Shown piece after piece: positions 17,570 through 25,784 of a stretch of 64,000 nt of DNA. This DNA comes from DLKC01 sp002478885 (GTDB taxonomy: Bacteria; Bacteroidota; Bacteroidia; Chitinophagales; Chitinophagaceae). The DNA is taken from contig JAXLUI010000001.1 in assembly GCA_046329585.1 (NCBI GenBank), positions 1,240,001 through 1,304,000 of the forward strand, written 5' to 3'. Position 1 is the stretch's first letter. Every line of letters begins with the position of its first letter. The notes beneath the pieces were generated by a model, which saw only the letters and a list, made by a program, of their open reading frames with translations, was not told where the DNA came from and searched no databases. A program made the translations under genes and the position numbers.

Positions 17570-18514
17570 TTATGAAAAAGGAGCCGCGATTTCAAGGATC
17601 CGCTTTTGAGTCTCCTCTGAAAAGCTTGTTTTTTTCGACGCCCTCGTGTTGCGGTTGCTCACCACCATTTCCTGCACATATGCATCCACATATTTTGAAG
17701 CAGGCAACTGCACAAAGTCAAGTATTTTTTTTACCAGTGCCACAGGATCCTGCACAAATGCTTCATAGCGGGTTTCAAGAATCGGCACTTTGAGTTTTTC
17801 AATTTCCAGTTGCGTTGTTTCCATCAGCTTCTTATACTGGAAAGCCGTGATAAGCGCCGGATCGGCCTTTAACTTTTCGGCTTCTGCCTCTTCTTCGGGA
17901 GTGTATGCACCGATCCACCAAAGCCGGTTGATACCTTGCCTTTGCCAGAAACCTACTTCAAGCCAGGAACGCACCGTAGCGATGGGCTCACGTGCGATGC
18001 TTACAAATATGGCGTCGGGGAAAATACTCGTAAGATATTCGATCCGGGCAGGCCCGGTGAATTTCATGATAAGCCTTTTGCGGCCCTGGTATTTTACCTG
18101 CTTTGCCAAATGGCTCCTGATCTTCCTTCTTTCTTCCGGGGTAGCATGTTCACCTAAAAGAAATCCACGGGAGAAATCAATGCGTTTGCCTGTAATATAT
18201 TCCCAGAAATCGTAACGTTCAATAGGGCTAAAAACGAGCAGGTGAAAAATGGACTTCCATTTTTGCCTCGTATTCTTACTAACGCCAACAAAATTCCAGT
18301 ACTTAATGAATCGCCAGTACTTGTTTTCAAATAAGCGGCGCACGAGGTTTATCATAGCCGAGCGCGGCAATAGCTCCTGGTAATTGGAATGCCACGCAAG
18401 GTCTTCATGCTGAAAAATAATCTCTGATAATATGGTGGTGCCAGACCGGCCGCTGCCAAAAAAGATGATCGGCTTTTCGAGCAGCTCTTCATACTTAACC
18501 GGTTTATCATTCAT
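17570..18514 (-). CDS. Sulfotransferase domain protein (paralogue A1)
   Basis: The 314-residue protein has the PAPS 5'-phosphosulfate loop at residues 20-27 (GSGRSGTT) and a second PAPS-contact region IFPDAIFVSIAREPIATVRSW near 165-185, with the Arg expected to bind the 3'-phosphate. It should transfer sulfate from PAPS to a hydroxyl, here probably a sugar of the polysaccharide made by the surrounding genes. It is clearly paralogous to the sulfotransferase at 24804 (shared EKPIIFFGSGRSGTT, RGFLL/I, FPDAIF, LWW.GAYT). No signal peptide; a cytoplasmic location agrees with PAPS use. Confidence 0.85.
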   Translation of the reverse strand: MNDKPVKYEELLEKPIIFFGSGRSGTTILSEIIFQHEDLAWHSNYQELLPRSAMINLVRRLFENKYWRFIKYWNFVGVSKNTRQKWKSIFHLLVFSPIERYDFWEYITGKRIDFSRGFLLGEHATPEERRKIRSHLAKQVKYQGRKRLIMKFTGPARIEYLTSIFPDAIFVSIAREPIATVRSWLEVGFWQRQGINRLWWIGAYTPEEEAEAEKLKADPALITAFQYKKLMETTQLEIEKLKVPILETRYEAFVQDPVALVKKILDFVQLPASKYVDAYVQEMVVSNRNTRASKKTSFSEETQKRILEIAAPFS

Positions 18515-18612
18515 AAGTGCTTGGTGTCGGTTTTGGTTATTGGTTTTATTGAACTATATAGCGATCGGTTTATGATAAAGTGTCAAAAAGATTTTCTGTA
18601 TTCAATAGTTGA

Positions 18613-20082
18613 TTAAAGCACAACACGCACCGGCAGTGAAGGATCAAGTATCGGATCGGGCAGACCATGAATAAGGTAAGCCTTCCTTTTGCTCAAAGCA
18701 TCTTCAACAGGTTTTCGCCACAATACATAAATGGCAAACGTAAGCACGATATTGTACCACAACGTTGATTCCCACACCCGGCTTACAAACAAGCCCGCAA
18801 AAATGGAAATAAAGAAAGCGACCGAGGGCACTGTTAGCAGTATATCCTCATATTTAATGGCAAAGAAGAAATTCTTCCACGCATGGTAAAGTATGATGAA
18901 GATGAATACGAGATAAAAACATTCGCCCACAAGGCCATATTCCACTGCAAACTCAAGAAAAGTGTTGTGCATTACATGGCCCTCTACATCAGCATCAGGC
19001 GAATATTTGTCAACCGCATAATAAGACGCTGCTTCATTTCCACCCAAACCAAAGAAAGGCTCCTCCTGCAACGCCAATGCTCCACCCAGCCAGTATGCTA
19101 GCCTGTCACCACCTTCCCTTTCCTCCTGGTAATAAATCAAACGTTGAATCGTTGGTGAGTCCTGGAAAAAATAAAAACCTACACCTACTGCAGCAACTGC
19201 AGCCGAAACCACCAGCACTTTAAAACCCATTTCCATATGCCATATGCCCACAAGCCCACCTATTCCCCCCATCAGCAAAAGACACAGCAATCCATTTCGC
19301 GAGGCAAGTTCCATGATCATAAAAAACAACATGCCTACACCGCACAAAGCCACGAAACGTTTAAACCAGGTTGTGCTCTTTTCAAAAATGCCAATCATCA
19401 GCACATAGCCCAAAGCATCAAGATTCGCCGTAAAATCGCCATGCTTGGCTTCACCAAAATGCAGGGTATCAAACTTGGAAGTTTCTGCACCAAACAAAAC
19501 CATGTCGGCAAGAATGCAAACAAAGAGATACGGCACAAAATCTTTCATGATCGTCAGCCCCCGGTACAATACACTTCGGTCATAATTAATCAGTGATTTG
19601 AGGTAGAAGAAAAAGAAAGCGATCTTAATCACTTTCATGATCGACTTTACCACAACACCCGTTGTAAGGCTCGATGCACCTATAATAACATTGGCAAGGT
19701 ATTGCTCAATATCATTGTTCATTTTAAAAACGATCGTGCCCCAGATAACAAAAATGCCAAAAATGAGGAAAAGCAACACGAACTTATAAGGTACTTTTAC
19801 CTTGTTATGGTGAAAAAAATCGTAGATGAATAACGGGCCGATAAACAAGATCGCCAGGGACTCCGCCTGCGAACTTGAATCTTCCGAACTGAAAGAGCCT
19901 TCAATACAGGCAATGAATAAAAGCACGGGAATAATATAAGCCCGGTCAAGTAAGATCAATGGCAATGCCACAGCCAGCATAGGTAACGGGTTATCAAGGT
20001 ACATGGATATTGATGCCATCGCCAGCATCGCAAAACCAGAACCCCAATACCACGCATCTTTCAGTTTCAGTTCAATTTTCAT
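18613..20082 (-). CDS. O-antigen ligase/polymerase (Wzy_C) family membrane protein
   Basis: This 489-residue polytopic protein has about ten to twelve hydrophobic segments and a long periplasmic loop between about 300 and 370. The loop contains the Wzy/WaaL-type segment GLGGNEAASYYAVD and the conserved HNTFLEFAVEYGLVG. In a Wza/Wzc/Wzx locus it most likely polymerises lipid-linked repeat units in the periplasm (Wzy role) rather than ligating O-antigen, but the two cannot be separated by sequence. It lies between two sulfotransferases. Confidence 0.88.
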   Translation of the reverse strand: MKIELKLKDAWYWGSGFAMLAMASISMYLDNPLPMLAVALPLILLDRAYIIPVLLFIACIEGSFSSEDSSSQAESLAILFIGPLFIYDFFHHNKVKVPYKFVLLFLIFGIFVIWGTIVFKMNNDIEQYLANVIIGASSLTTGVVVKSIMKVIKIAFFFFYLKSLINYDRSVLYRGLTIMKDFVPYLFVCILADMVLFGAETSKFDTLHFGEAKHGDFTANLDALGYVLMIGIFEKSTTWFKRFVALCGVGMLFFMIMELASRNGLLCLLLMGGIGGLVGIWHMEMGFKVLVVSAAVAAVGVGFYFFQDSPTIQRLIYYQEEREGGDRLAYWLGGALALQEEPFFGLGGNEAASYYAVDKYSPDADVEGHVMHNTFLEFAVEYGLVGECFYLVFIFIILYHAWKNFFFAIKYEDILLTVPSVAFFISIFAGLFVSRVWESTLWYNIVLTFAIYVLWRKPVEDALSKRKAYLIHGLPDPILDPSLPVRVVL

Positions 20083-20158
20083 AAATTTCTTTTAGCGCTC
20101 CCGGTTTGGCTGCAATTTCACTCCTCAGGAAATTACACTTCACCGGTCAATAATATTG

Positions 20159-21088
20159 TTATGGTGCAACAGGATTTCTTTCTTTTTTCAAATTCGGGTT
20201 CCAGTCAGACAGGTCGCGTCCGGTCATCTTTTCTAGCTCAGCCACGTCATCTTTAAAAATCTCCCAAAGATAAAGTCTGTCCTCCATTCCAAGCTTTACA
20301 GGCTCCTTGGTTTTCCATGCTTTCTTCAACCTGTCCTTGATAAATTTTGGTGTGAGGCCTGACAAAACTTTTGTGCCGTTTACGCCAAAAATCTTATTGG
20401 TGAGTTTGTTCGCCTTTCGGTCATAGTGAAAATTCACCACGTTCTTGTCGGGCACAATAAACTTTTCATCCACACCCAGGAAGCTAAACAGGCTGCTCAT
20501 CGTTCCGTCGAAATCTTTCTTAAGGTCATCAAGAAAGATCATCTTTACCTGCTCAGGTTTAAACCGCTGGTAATAAGACTTTAATATTTGCGCAAACATG
20601 CCGCCCTGTATATACGTTCTCAGCCTCGATTCATCCGCACTAAAATTGCCCCAGCTGTTAACCCATGTCTTCGCTCCTTCTGCTCCTTCCAGCGTAACAT
20701 AAGCCAGCTGCTTTTTATTTATTTCAATCGCCTCTTTCAATGGTTGTTGCTCCTTGCCCATTCCTTTCTGCATCAGCCAGCTCGAAAATGTCCTGTCAAG
20801 CGGGTTACGAAAACAAAGAATAAGTTTTATCTCAGGAAAGTGTTCCTTTATCCTGTCTGCTACATAAGGTAAAAAACAATAACTCGGCGTCGCTTCACCA
20901 ACCGCTTTTGCCTTCCCGGCATTGTCAAAATAGTGCGCATAGTAGTCCATACCCTTATCATAATAAAGGCTAAAGAACCTCGTCTCTTTTACTTTGGTGG
21001 TAAAAATTTCAGGATGCTGCCCAAGATAATAATGCAACGATGTAGATGCACATTTGGGCGGTCCGATAATGATAAAGTTTGGATACAT
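20159..21088 (-). CDS. Sulfotransferase, heparan-sulfate-type domain
   Basis: The 309-residue protein starts MYPNFIIIGPPKCASTSLHY, the PAPS loop being PPKCAST at 10-16, followed by HPEIF and KETRFFSLYYDKG as in heparan-sulfate N-/O-sulfotransferases. The 3'-phosphate region is ILCFRNPLDRTFSSWLMQ near 90-110. It belongs to a different subfamily from the neighbouring paralogues, so it probably sulfates a different position or sugar. It lacks a signal peptide or membrane anchor, unlike the eukaryotic Golgi enzymes. Confidence 0.87.
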   Translation of the reverse strand: MYPNFIIIGPPKCASTSLHYYLGQHPEIFTTKVKETRFFSLYYDKGMDYYAHYFDNAGKAKAVGEATPSYCFLPYVADRIKEHFPEIKLILCFRNPLDRTFSSWLMQKGMGKEQQPLKEAIEINKKQLAYVTLEGAEGAKTWVNSWGNFSADESRLRTYIQGGMFAQILKSYYQRFKPEQVKMIFLDDLKKDFDGTMSSLFSFLGVDEKFIVPDKNVVNFHYDRKANKLTNKIFGVNGTKVLSGLTPKFIKDRLKKAWKTKEPVKLGMEDRLYLWEIFKDDVAELEKMTGRDLSDWNPNLKKERNPVAP

Positions 21089-21175
21089 GCAGTCTTATTA
21101 TTGCTTACAACACTATTATAAACACACAAATACATTTTTATACCGGGCTTCCTTCCGGGTGGTATCTTCATCGGA

Positions 21176-21211
21176 CCTGTCCCGTGAGGATCGATTCGGG
21201 ATCGCACGCTT
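21176..21211. repeat. 36-bp repeat, copy 1 (second family)
   Basis: The segment from CCTGTCCCGTGAGGATCGAT to GGATCGCACGCTT matches the copy at 24652-24687 at about 30 of 36 positions. Both copies lie between sulfotransferase genes in the polysaccharide locus and no other copy was seen here. Its reverse strand begins AAGCGTGCGA, faintly like the main repeat core. Confidence 0.6.
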
Positions 21212-21294
21212 CAAAATCTTCCTAATACCTGAGCAAAACATCCATCATTTCCGGTGCTCCCGTGCCCTTGCAATCTAATACAAAAAACAACAGC

Positions 21295-22044
21295 TTAGTC
21301 GAGATACGCCGAATACCCGTTGACGGTTAGCCAATTCTTCACCTCGTCATAATTCTCCAGCATATCCTCCAGTCGTTCAGGGTTAAGTTTTTTAGAAGCA
21401 GCAGCTAATTTCGTTTCACTCACGCCAATAAACTGTTGAACACCTGCAATACAAGCTTCCCAGTTTTCAAAGTCTTCGTAATAAACAATTTTGCGGTCAA
21501 GTTTTTCCGATGCCTTATCCAATTGCTTATTAAAACTTTCGATCTCCCGCATTTTACGCCCAAGCTCTTGCACATCCACCTTAAATTTGGGTATCGCATT
21601 CACTTTTACGCCTGCCGCATTGTGGTAAACACCGGTTGATCTTGCCCTCAGGTCCGACAAGGTATTTCTCAGCACATTCTTTCTGATCAGCACGATTACC
21701 CTTATTTTTTCCTTAGCCAGGTAATCGACTACCCCCGGCAGGTAATAAGTTTGGTAATGCATTAGCTTAAATCCTCTTGCCTGCTCTCCTTTGCTGTTGC
21801 TTGTAAAAAAGCGATTCAAAAAACCTTTCAACTTTAGCCAGACGAAGGGGTAGTTCACAACATAGTTCAGTTTATTGCCAATCCCTGGGATTTTTATAAA
21901 ATGGTATTTGTATTCATTATGAAAAACGGCTCCCTTGAAAAAGAATATTTCACCGGCACACATAATTTCGGGATGCGTGTCCAGCGACTTGATCAACAGC
22001 GTTGATCCTGTTCTCGGAGTAGTAAAAATTACAAATCTGGTCAT
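21295..22044 (-). CDS. Sulfotransferase family protein (Stf0/Sulfotransfer_3-like)
   Basis: From the ATG at 22044 the protein has 249 residues and begins MTRFVIFTTPRTGSTLL, with the PAPS loop TPRTGST at 9-15, then HPEIMCAGEIFF. IRVIVLIRKNVLRNTLSDLRA supplies the second PAPS-contact region. The longer open frame to 22149 would overlap the upstream flippase gene and adds an unconserved N-terminus; the chosen start leaves 4 bp after the flippase stop, a typical operon junction. It is likely another sulfate-adding enzyme for the polymer. Confidence 0.83.
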   Translation of the reverse strand: MTRFVIFTTPRTGSTLLIKSLDTHPEIMCAGEIFFFKGAVFHNEYKYHFIKIPGIGNKLNYVVNYPFVWLKLKGFLNRFFTSNSKGEQARGFKLMHYQTYYLPGVVDYLAKEKIRVIVLIRKNVLRNTLSDLRARSTGVYHNAAGVKVNAIPKFKVDVQELGRKMREIESFNKQLDKASEKLDRKIVYYEDFENWEACIAGVQQFIGVSETKLAAASKKLNPERLEDMLENYDEVKNWLTVNGYSAYLD

Positions 22045-22048
22045 ATGC

Positions 22049-23641
22049 TTATTCGCTAACCGTTGTTTCGTCGGTTGTACTGCCGGCTTCATTATCCTCC
22101 TGCTCCGCCAGCAACTGTCGTTTACGTTTACCCTTTCCCTTGCCACCACCTTTGCCTTTGTTCTTGATCATTTTCATTAGCTGTGCCCTCAATTCCACAA
22201 AATCGCGGCCCAGCAGTTTTGGCTTTTTCAAAAATGCAAACGCCAGGAACAATCCAAGCACAGCACAAAGTATAGTAAACGAAAGCCACTCTTCTTTTAT
22301 TAACTGGTTAAGTAACCAATACAAACCCCACGAAGGCAATACGGAGATCAAAGCGATAACAGCGCCATCTTTAAACGGACTGATGATCAGCTTTTTCCAA
22401 CCCTTTTTGAACACATGGTTTTTGATGGTCACCAGCATAAACACATAGTTAAAAATGGCCGCACCGGTAACAGCAGCTGTTATACCCGTGATACCCCATT
22501 TGCTAAACAACACAATACCCACACACAGAACAATAATATATTGCAGTTTCCTGTTGGCATTTTTAAACACCAGGTTCTTTGCACGCATTAGTACATCGGC
22601 AACCTTGGTGGTTATGCGAAACGGCAGCGAGATAAACAATATCTGCATCGGCACCACCGCGCTCTCCCATTTATGCCCGAGGAGTATTGTTACAATCGGC
22701 TGGCAAAATACAATGGCAAACACGCTTATCGGCACAAGCAATGCGTTTGACAAAGACATGCCCCTGTAAAAAAATGCATACAGCTTGTCTTCCTGGTCAT
22801 TGATCTTGACCATGAACGGCATCATGATCTTTTGGATCATATCGCCGAGGTATCGGACAGGGATATTGGTAATGCGGTAAGACCTGTCATATACACCGGT
22901 CTGTTCAGTACCGATCAACTTGCCAATAATAAGTATGATCCCGAACCCGCTTACAAAATTGTAAAACCGCACCAGTGTTAATCCAACACCATAGCTGAAA
23001 AGATCTTTCCAGTGGCGCAGTTTCGCCCCCAGGAAAATAGGTATTGGCTCAAAAATCCATACCATCACCAAGCGAGCAACATTGTAAAAAAGTATTGAAT
23101 AAACAAGTGACCATACGCCCCATCCATACATTGCAAGTACAACGCCCAATACATTTGAAAGCAATAAGGTAAGACTGTCGCTAAAGAAAACCGTCTTGAA
23201 ATTAAACCGCTTCATCAGCAGGTTAAGCGAAGAAGATCCAAGGGCGAGAAAAATAAAACTCAACCCTAACACCCTTAACGCAGGAATAAGCACCGGCTCA
23301 TTATTAACAAGTGCGTCGGGATAAAAAGAAGAAATGTATGGAGCGGCAATATAAAGTATCAGGTAAAGGAAACAGGAAAATAAAAAGCTAAAATAAAGGG
23401 CCGCATTCTTGTGCTGCGCTTCCACATCACGACGTTGCATAAGCGCATCGCCCATGCCGGCTTCAGAAATAAAACTTGCAAGGTTGATGAACGTATTGGT
23501 AATAGCCATTACACCAAACTCCTGCTTTGATACGTAACGCACGATGATCGCGTTGGCAACGATCTGTGACAATACCACCACTACAGTGTTCAGCACCTGC
23601 CATATACCGGTCTTTACAAGTTTCTGTTTATTTACTGACAT
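22049..23641 (-). CDS. Polysaccharide flippase (Wzx/RfbX, MOP superfamily)
   Basis: The 530-residue inner-membrane protein has about 12-14 hydrophobic segments and the N-terminal MOP signature region VLSQIVANAIIVRYVSKQEFGVMAI. It should flip undecaprenyl-linked glycan units to the periplasm for polymerisation. It ends in an unusual hydrophilic cytoplasmic tail of about 45 residues: a Lys/Gly-rich stretch (KGKGGGKGKGKRKR near 493-506) followed by an acidic, Ser/Thr-rich segment. It lies between two sulfotransferases, 6 bp after one stop and 4 bp before the next start. Confidence 0.9.
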   Translation of the reverse strand: MSVNKQKLVKTGIWQVLNTVVVVLSQIVANAIIVRYVSKQEFGVMAITNTFINLASFISEAGMGDALMQRRDVEAQHKNAALYFSFLFSCFLYLILYIAAPYISSFYPDALVNNEPVLIPALRVLGLSFIFLALGSSSLNLLMKRFNFKTVFFSDSLTLLLSNVLGVVLAMYGWGVWSLVYSILFYNVARLVMVWIFEPIPIFLGAKLRHWKDLFSYGVGLTLVRFYNFVSGFGIILIIGKLIGTEQTGVYDRSYRITNIPVRYLGDMIQKIMMPFMVKINDQEDKLYAFFYRGMSLSNALLVPISVFAIVFCQPIVTILLGHKWESAVVPMQILFISLPFRITTKVADVLMRAKNLVFKNANRKLQYIIVLCVGIVLFSKWGITGITAAVTGAAIFNYVFMLVTIKNHVFKKGWKKLIISPFKDGAVIALISVLPSWGLYWLLNQLIKEEWLSFTILCAVLGLFLAFAFLKKPKLLGRDFVELRAQLMKMIKNKGKGGGKGKGKRKRQLLAEQEDNEAGSTTDETTVSE

Positions 23642-23647
23642 GCGGTT

Positions 23648-24553
23648 TTAGAATTTATTCAAAAGGCCACCGATCCAATACAACAATTTTCTGTTGCTGA
23701 ACTCCTTTTTCCATCCTTCATCATATACAATAGGCCTCTTGGAAAACCGGTTGGGCGTTCCACCGATTGTATGATCATTTTCCACAAACATATATTCCGG
23801 GGCTTTATAATCATCGAGCCCGAATGCGTTGGTAAGTCTGTTTAATTGCTCCTGCGTGTTCAAAGCGATAGCTTCATAATTCATCTTAAGCAGGTCTTCC
23901 TTTTTTACAAAACCGGTTACGGCCAGGCTCAACCTGCGATAATAAAACACATCAGTTAAGATTTTCCCGATCGATTTTTGCTTTTTTACATTCAATTCTT
24001 TCCACTTACTCTTCGAAACCGCCGTTGCCCGCATATCCCGTTTGAGCCAGATGATCTTAACATGATAGTCGCGTTTTCCACGGTAGATGCTTAGCGCCTG
24101 CAGCGGGTCTTTTGAAGAATCAACTATAAATGTTTTCCCGGCTTCTGCAAAAATCGCTTTATACAAGCTGTCGAGCGTTGGCTGTACATTTTTGTTTCTT
24201 GCACTACCGGTTATATCAAGTAGCTTATTGCGGAACAGGAATGGCAAAAGTGCTACCGATAACAATTTCTTCGACTTATAGTTCCAGGAAATATTGCTGT
24301 TGAAATCCTGCTGGTTTTGTTGCCAGGTCTTTTGAAGTACCGGCCCCCAGAAAACACACTGGTCCACAGGGTCGCCGCAGGAGCAGGTCCAGTTCCATCT
24401 TTCACCGGGACCCTTTTTTAAAATGTGCCCGTGTAACATTGCCAGTTCACCGACAGAGAAAACCTCCGCTGACCGCGATAAAATATTTTCAAGCAGTGTT
24501 GAACCAGACCGGCGGTCGGAAATGATATAGATTACTGTATTTTTTTTTGCCAT
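23648..24553 (-). CDS. Sulfotransferase family protein (Sulfotransfer_3-like)
   Basis: The 301-residue protein begins MAKKNTVIYIISDRRSGSTLL with the PAPS loop DRRSGST at 13-19, followed by SVGELAML. A Cys-rich segment WTCSCGDPVDQCVFWGP near 55-71, probably structural or metal-binding, is seen in some bacterial sulfotransferases. The second PAPS region is VKIIWLKRDMRATAVSKSKW near 180-199. It lies directly upstream of the flippase gene (6-bp gap) in the polysaccharide operon. Confidence 0.85.
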   Translation of the reverse strand: MAKKNTVIYIISDRRSGSTLLENILSRSAEVFSVGELAMLHGHILKKGPGERWNWTCSCGDPVDQCVFWGPVLQKTWQQNQQDFNSNISWNYKSKKLLSVALLPFLFRNKLLDITGSARNKNVQPTLDSLYKAIFAEAGKTFIVDSSKDPLQALSIYRGKRDYHVKIIWLKRDMRATAVSKSKWKELNVKKQKSIGKILTDVFYYRRLSLAVTGFVKKEDLLKMNYEAIALNTQEQLNRLTNAFGLDDYKAPEYMFVENDHTIGGTPNRFSKRPIVYDEGWKKEFSNRKLLYWIGGLLNKF

Positions 24554-24651
24554 CCAGGGTTACTTAAGAAACACTGCGTTAGGTAAACTTTCTATTTAAA
24601 ACGGTAATAATTATTGATCTTGCTTCTCTTACGCTCCTCGTCTTCGTTGCG

Positions 24652-24687
24652 CCTGTCCCGGGAGGAACGATTCGGAATTGCAAGCTT
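24652..24687. repeat. 36-bp repeat, copy 2 (second family)
   Basis: CCTGTCCCGGGAGGAACGAT to GGAATTGCAAGCTT, about 30 of 36 positions identical to 21176-21211. It lies upstream of a sulfotransferase, 60 bp from a divergent copy of the main repeat. Confidence 0.6.
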
Positions 24688-24746
24688 GTTCTTAGGTGCT
24701 TATATCATCATTCAGCGTGTGCTTTTTGCCGCGTTATGTGCTGAAA

Positions 24747-24804
24747 CTACAAGGGAGTGACACAACGGAAGCCAGGCTTTTTGATGCAGCCGGTTAACAC
24801 AAAC
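24747..24804 (+). repeat. Interspersed GTACAAG repeat, divergent variant
   Basis: The core CTACAAGGGAGTGACACAA at 24747-24765 shares the GGGAGTGACACAA variant with the copy at 40217. The arm CGGAAGCCAGGCTTTTTGAT then GCAGCCGGTTAACAC ends at the stop of the sulfotransferase gene. The shared changes suggest a subfamily. Confidence 0.7.
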
Positions 24805-25712
24805 TAATACGCATAATTGCCGTAAAGAATTTGCTCCATTACTTCTGACTTGCTCTTTTCGCCGTCTTTCTTTTGCTCTTTGGCAGTCTTTGCATTCTGG
24901 TTATAGATCTTTAATCCTTTAAGATATTCATCAACTCTTTCAGAAGGCGGTAATTCCGCAAATTCCATGATCTGGTGAATAGTCGTTGAAGGATCACTGA
25001 CAAAATCTTCGTAGCGTACCGAAAGACAATGTGCGTTGTACTCTTGGATCTCTTTGTTCGTAACATCGGTAAGCTTGCGGTACTGCAACGCAGCAAGCAA
25101 CTCGGGTTGATCGCTGTTCTTCTTAGCCCACTCCGTTTCGGCTTCGGTGTAAGCGCCTTCCCACCAAAGCTGGTGCTTGCCTTTATCCTGCCAGAAATCT
25201 ACATTCAGCCATGAACTGATTGTAGGAACCGGGTCTCTAACAATATTGATAAAAATGGCATCGGGAAAAATACTCTTAAGATAACAGATACGTGATGGCC
25301 CTGTTATTTTGAAAGCAAGTCTTTCCTTAAACTGGTAAGAAACCAGCTTATTAAAAATGCTGCGCATTCTTTTTGCATCCTGTTCGGATGCGCGCTCATT
25401 TATTAAAAATCCCCGGGAGAAATCGATCTTGTGGCCGGTAATATGTTCCCAGAAAGGATAGGCTTCTGCCGGTTTAAAGAGATATTTGTTGATGGCAGAA
25501 ACATCATTCAGCTGCTGCTTCTGGCCTTGTAAATGCCAGAACCTGTTGTCAAACAGTACCCTTAGAAAATTAATGGCAGGGAGAGAAGGAACAACTACCT
25601 GGTAATTGGAAGGCCAGGCCAGTGACTCATGCCTGAATACGATCTCAGAAATGATTGTGGTGCCGGATCTGCCGGAACCGAAAAAGATAATTGGCTTTTC
25701 CAGGTTTTTCAT
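24804..25712 (-). CDS. Sulfotransferase domain protein (paralogue A2)
   Basis: The 302-residue protein carries the PAPS loop GSGRSGTT at 12-19 and IFPDAIFINIVRDPVPTISSW as the second PAPS-contact region. It is the paralogue of the sulfotransferase at 17570, sharing long identical blocks including the N-terminal EKPIIFFGSGRSGTT. It is the first sulfotransferase after the Wzc gene and is separated from it by a strong hairpin. The C-terminal 25 residues are Lys/Glu-rich and probably disordered. Confidence 0.85.
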   Translation of the reverse strand: MKNLEKPIIFFGSGRSGTTIISEIVFRHESLAWPSNYQVVVPSLPAINFLRVLFDNRFWHLQGQKQQLNDVSAINKYLFKPAEAYPFWEHITGHKIDFSRGFLINERASEQDAKRMRSIFNKLVSYQFKERLAFKITGPSRICYLKSIFPDAIFINIVRDPVPTISSWLNVDFWQDKGKHQLWWEGAYTEAETEWAKKNSDQPELLAALQYRKLTDVTNKEIQEYNAHCLSVRYEDFVSDPSTTIHQIMEFAELPPSERVDEYLKGLKIYNQNAKTAKEQKKDGEKSKSEVMEQILYGNYAY

Positions 25713-25728
25713 AACTACAACTTAAAAG

Positions 25729-25762
25729 ATTTTGCCATGCCTAAAAGCAGGCATGGCAAAAT
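25729..25762. terminator. Strong intra-operon hairpin after the Wzc gene
   Basis: ATTTTGCCATGCC and GGCATGGCAAAAT form a perfect 13-bp stem around an 8-base loop. On the minus strand it follows the Wzc stop by 22 bp and has only a short, broken T-run (ATCTTTT) after it. It may act as a partial terminator or an mRNA-stabilising hairpin, giving more Wza/Wzc mRNA than downstream mRNA. Confidence 0.65.
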
Positions 25763-25784
25763 TTATTAAAAAATCTATTATTAC

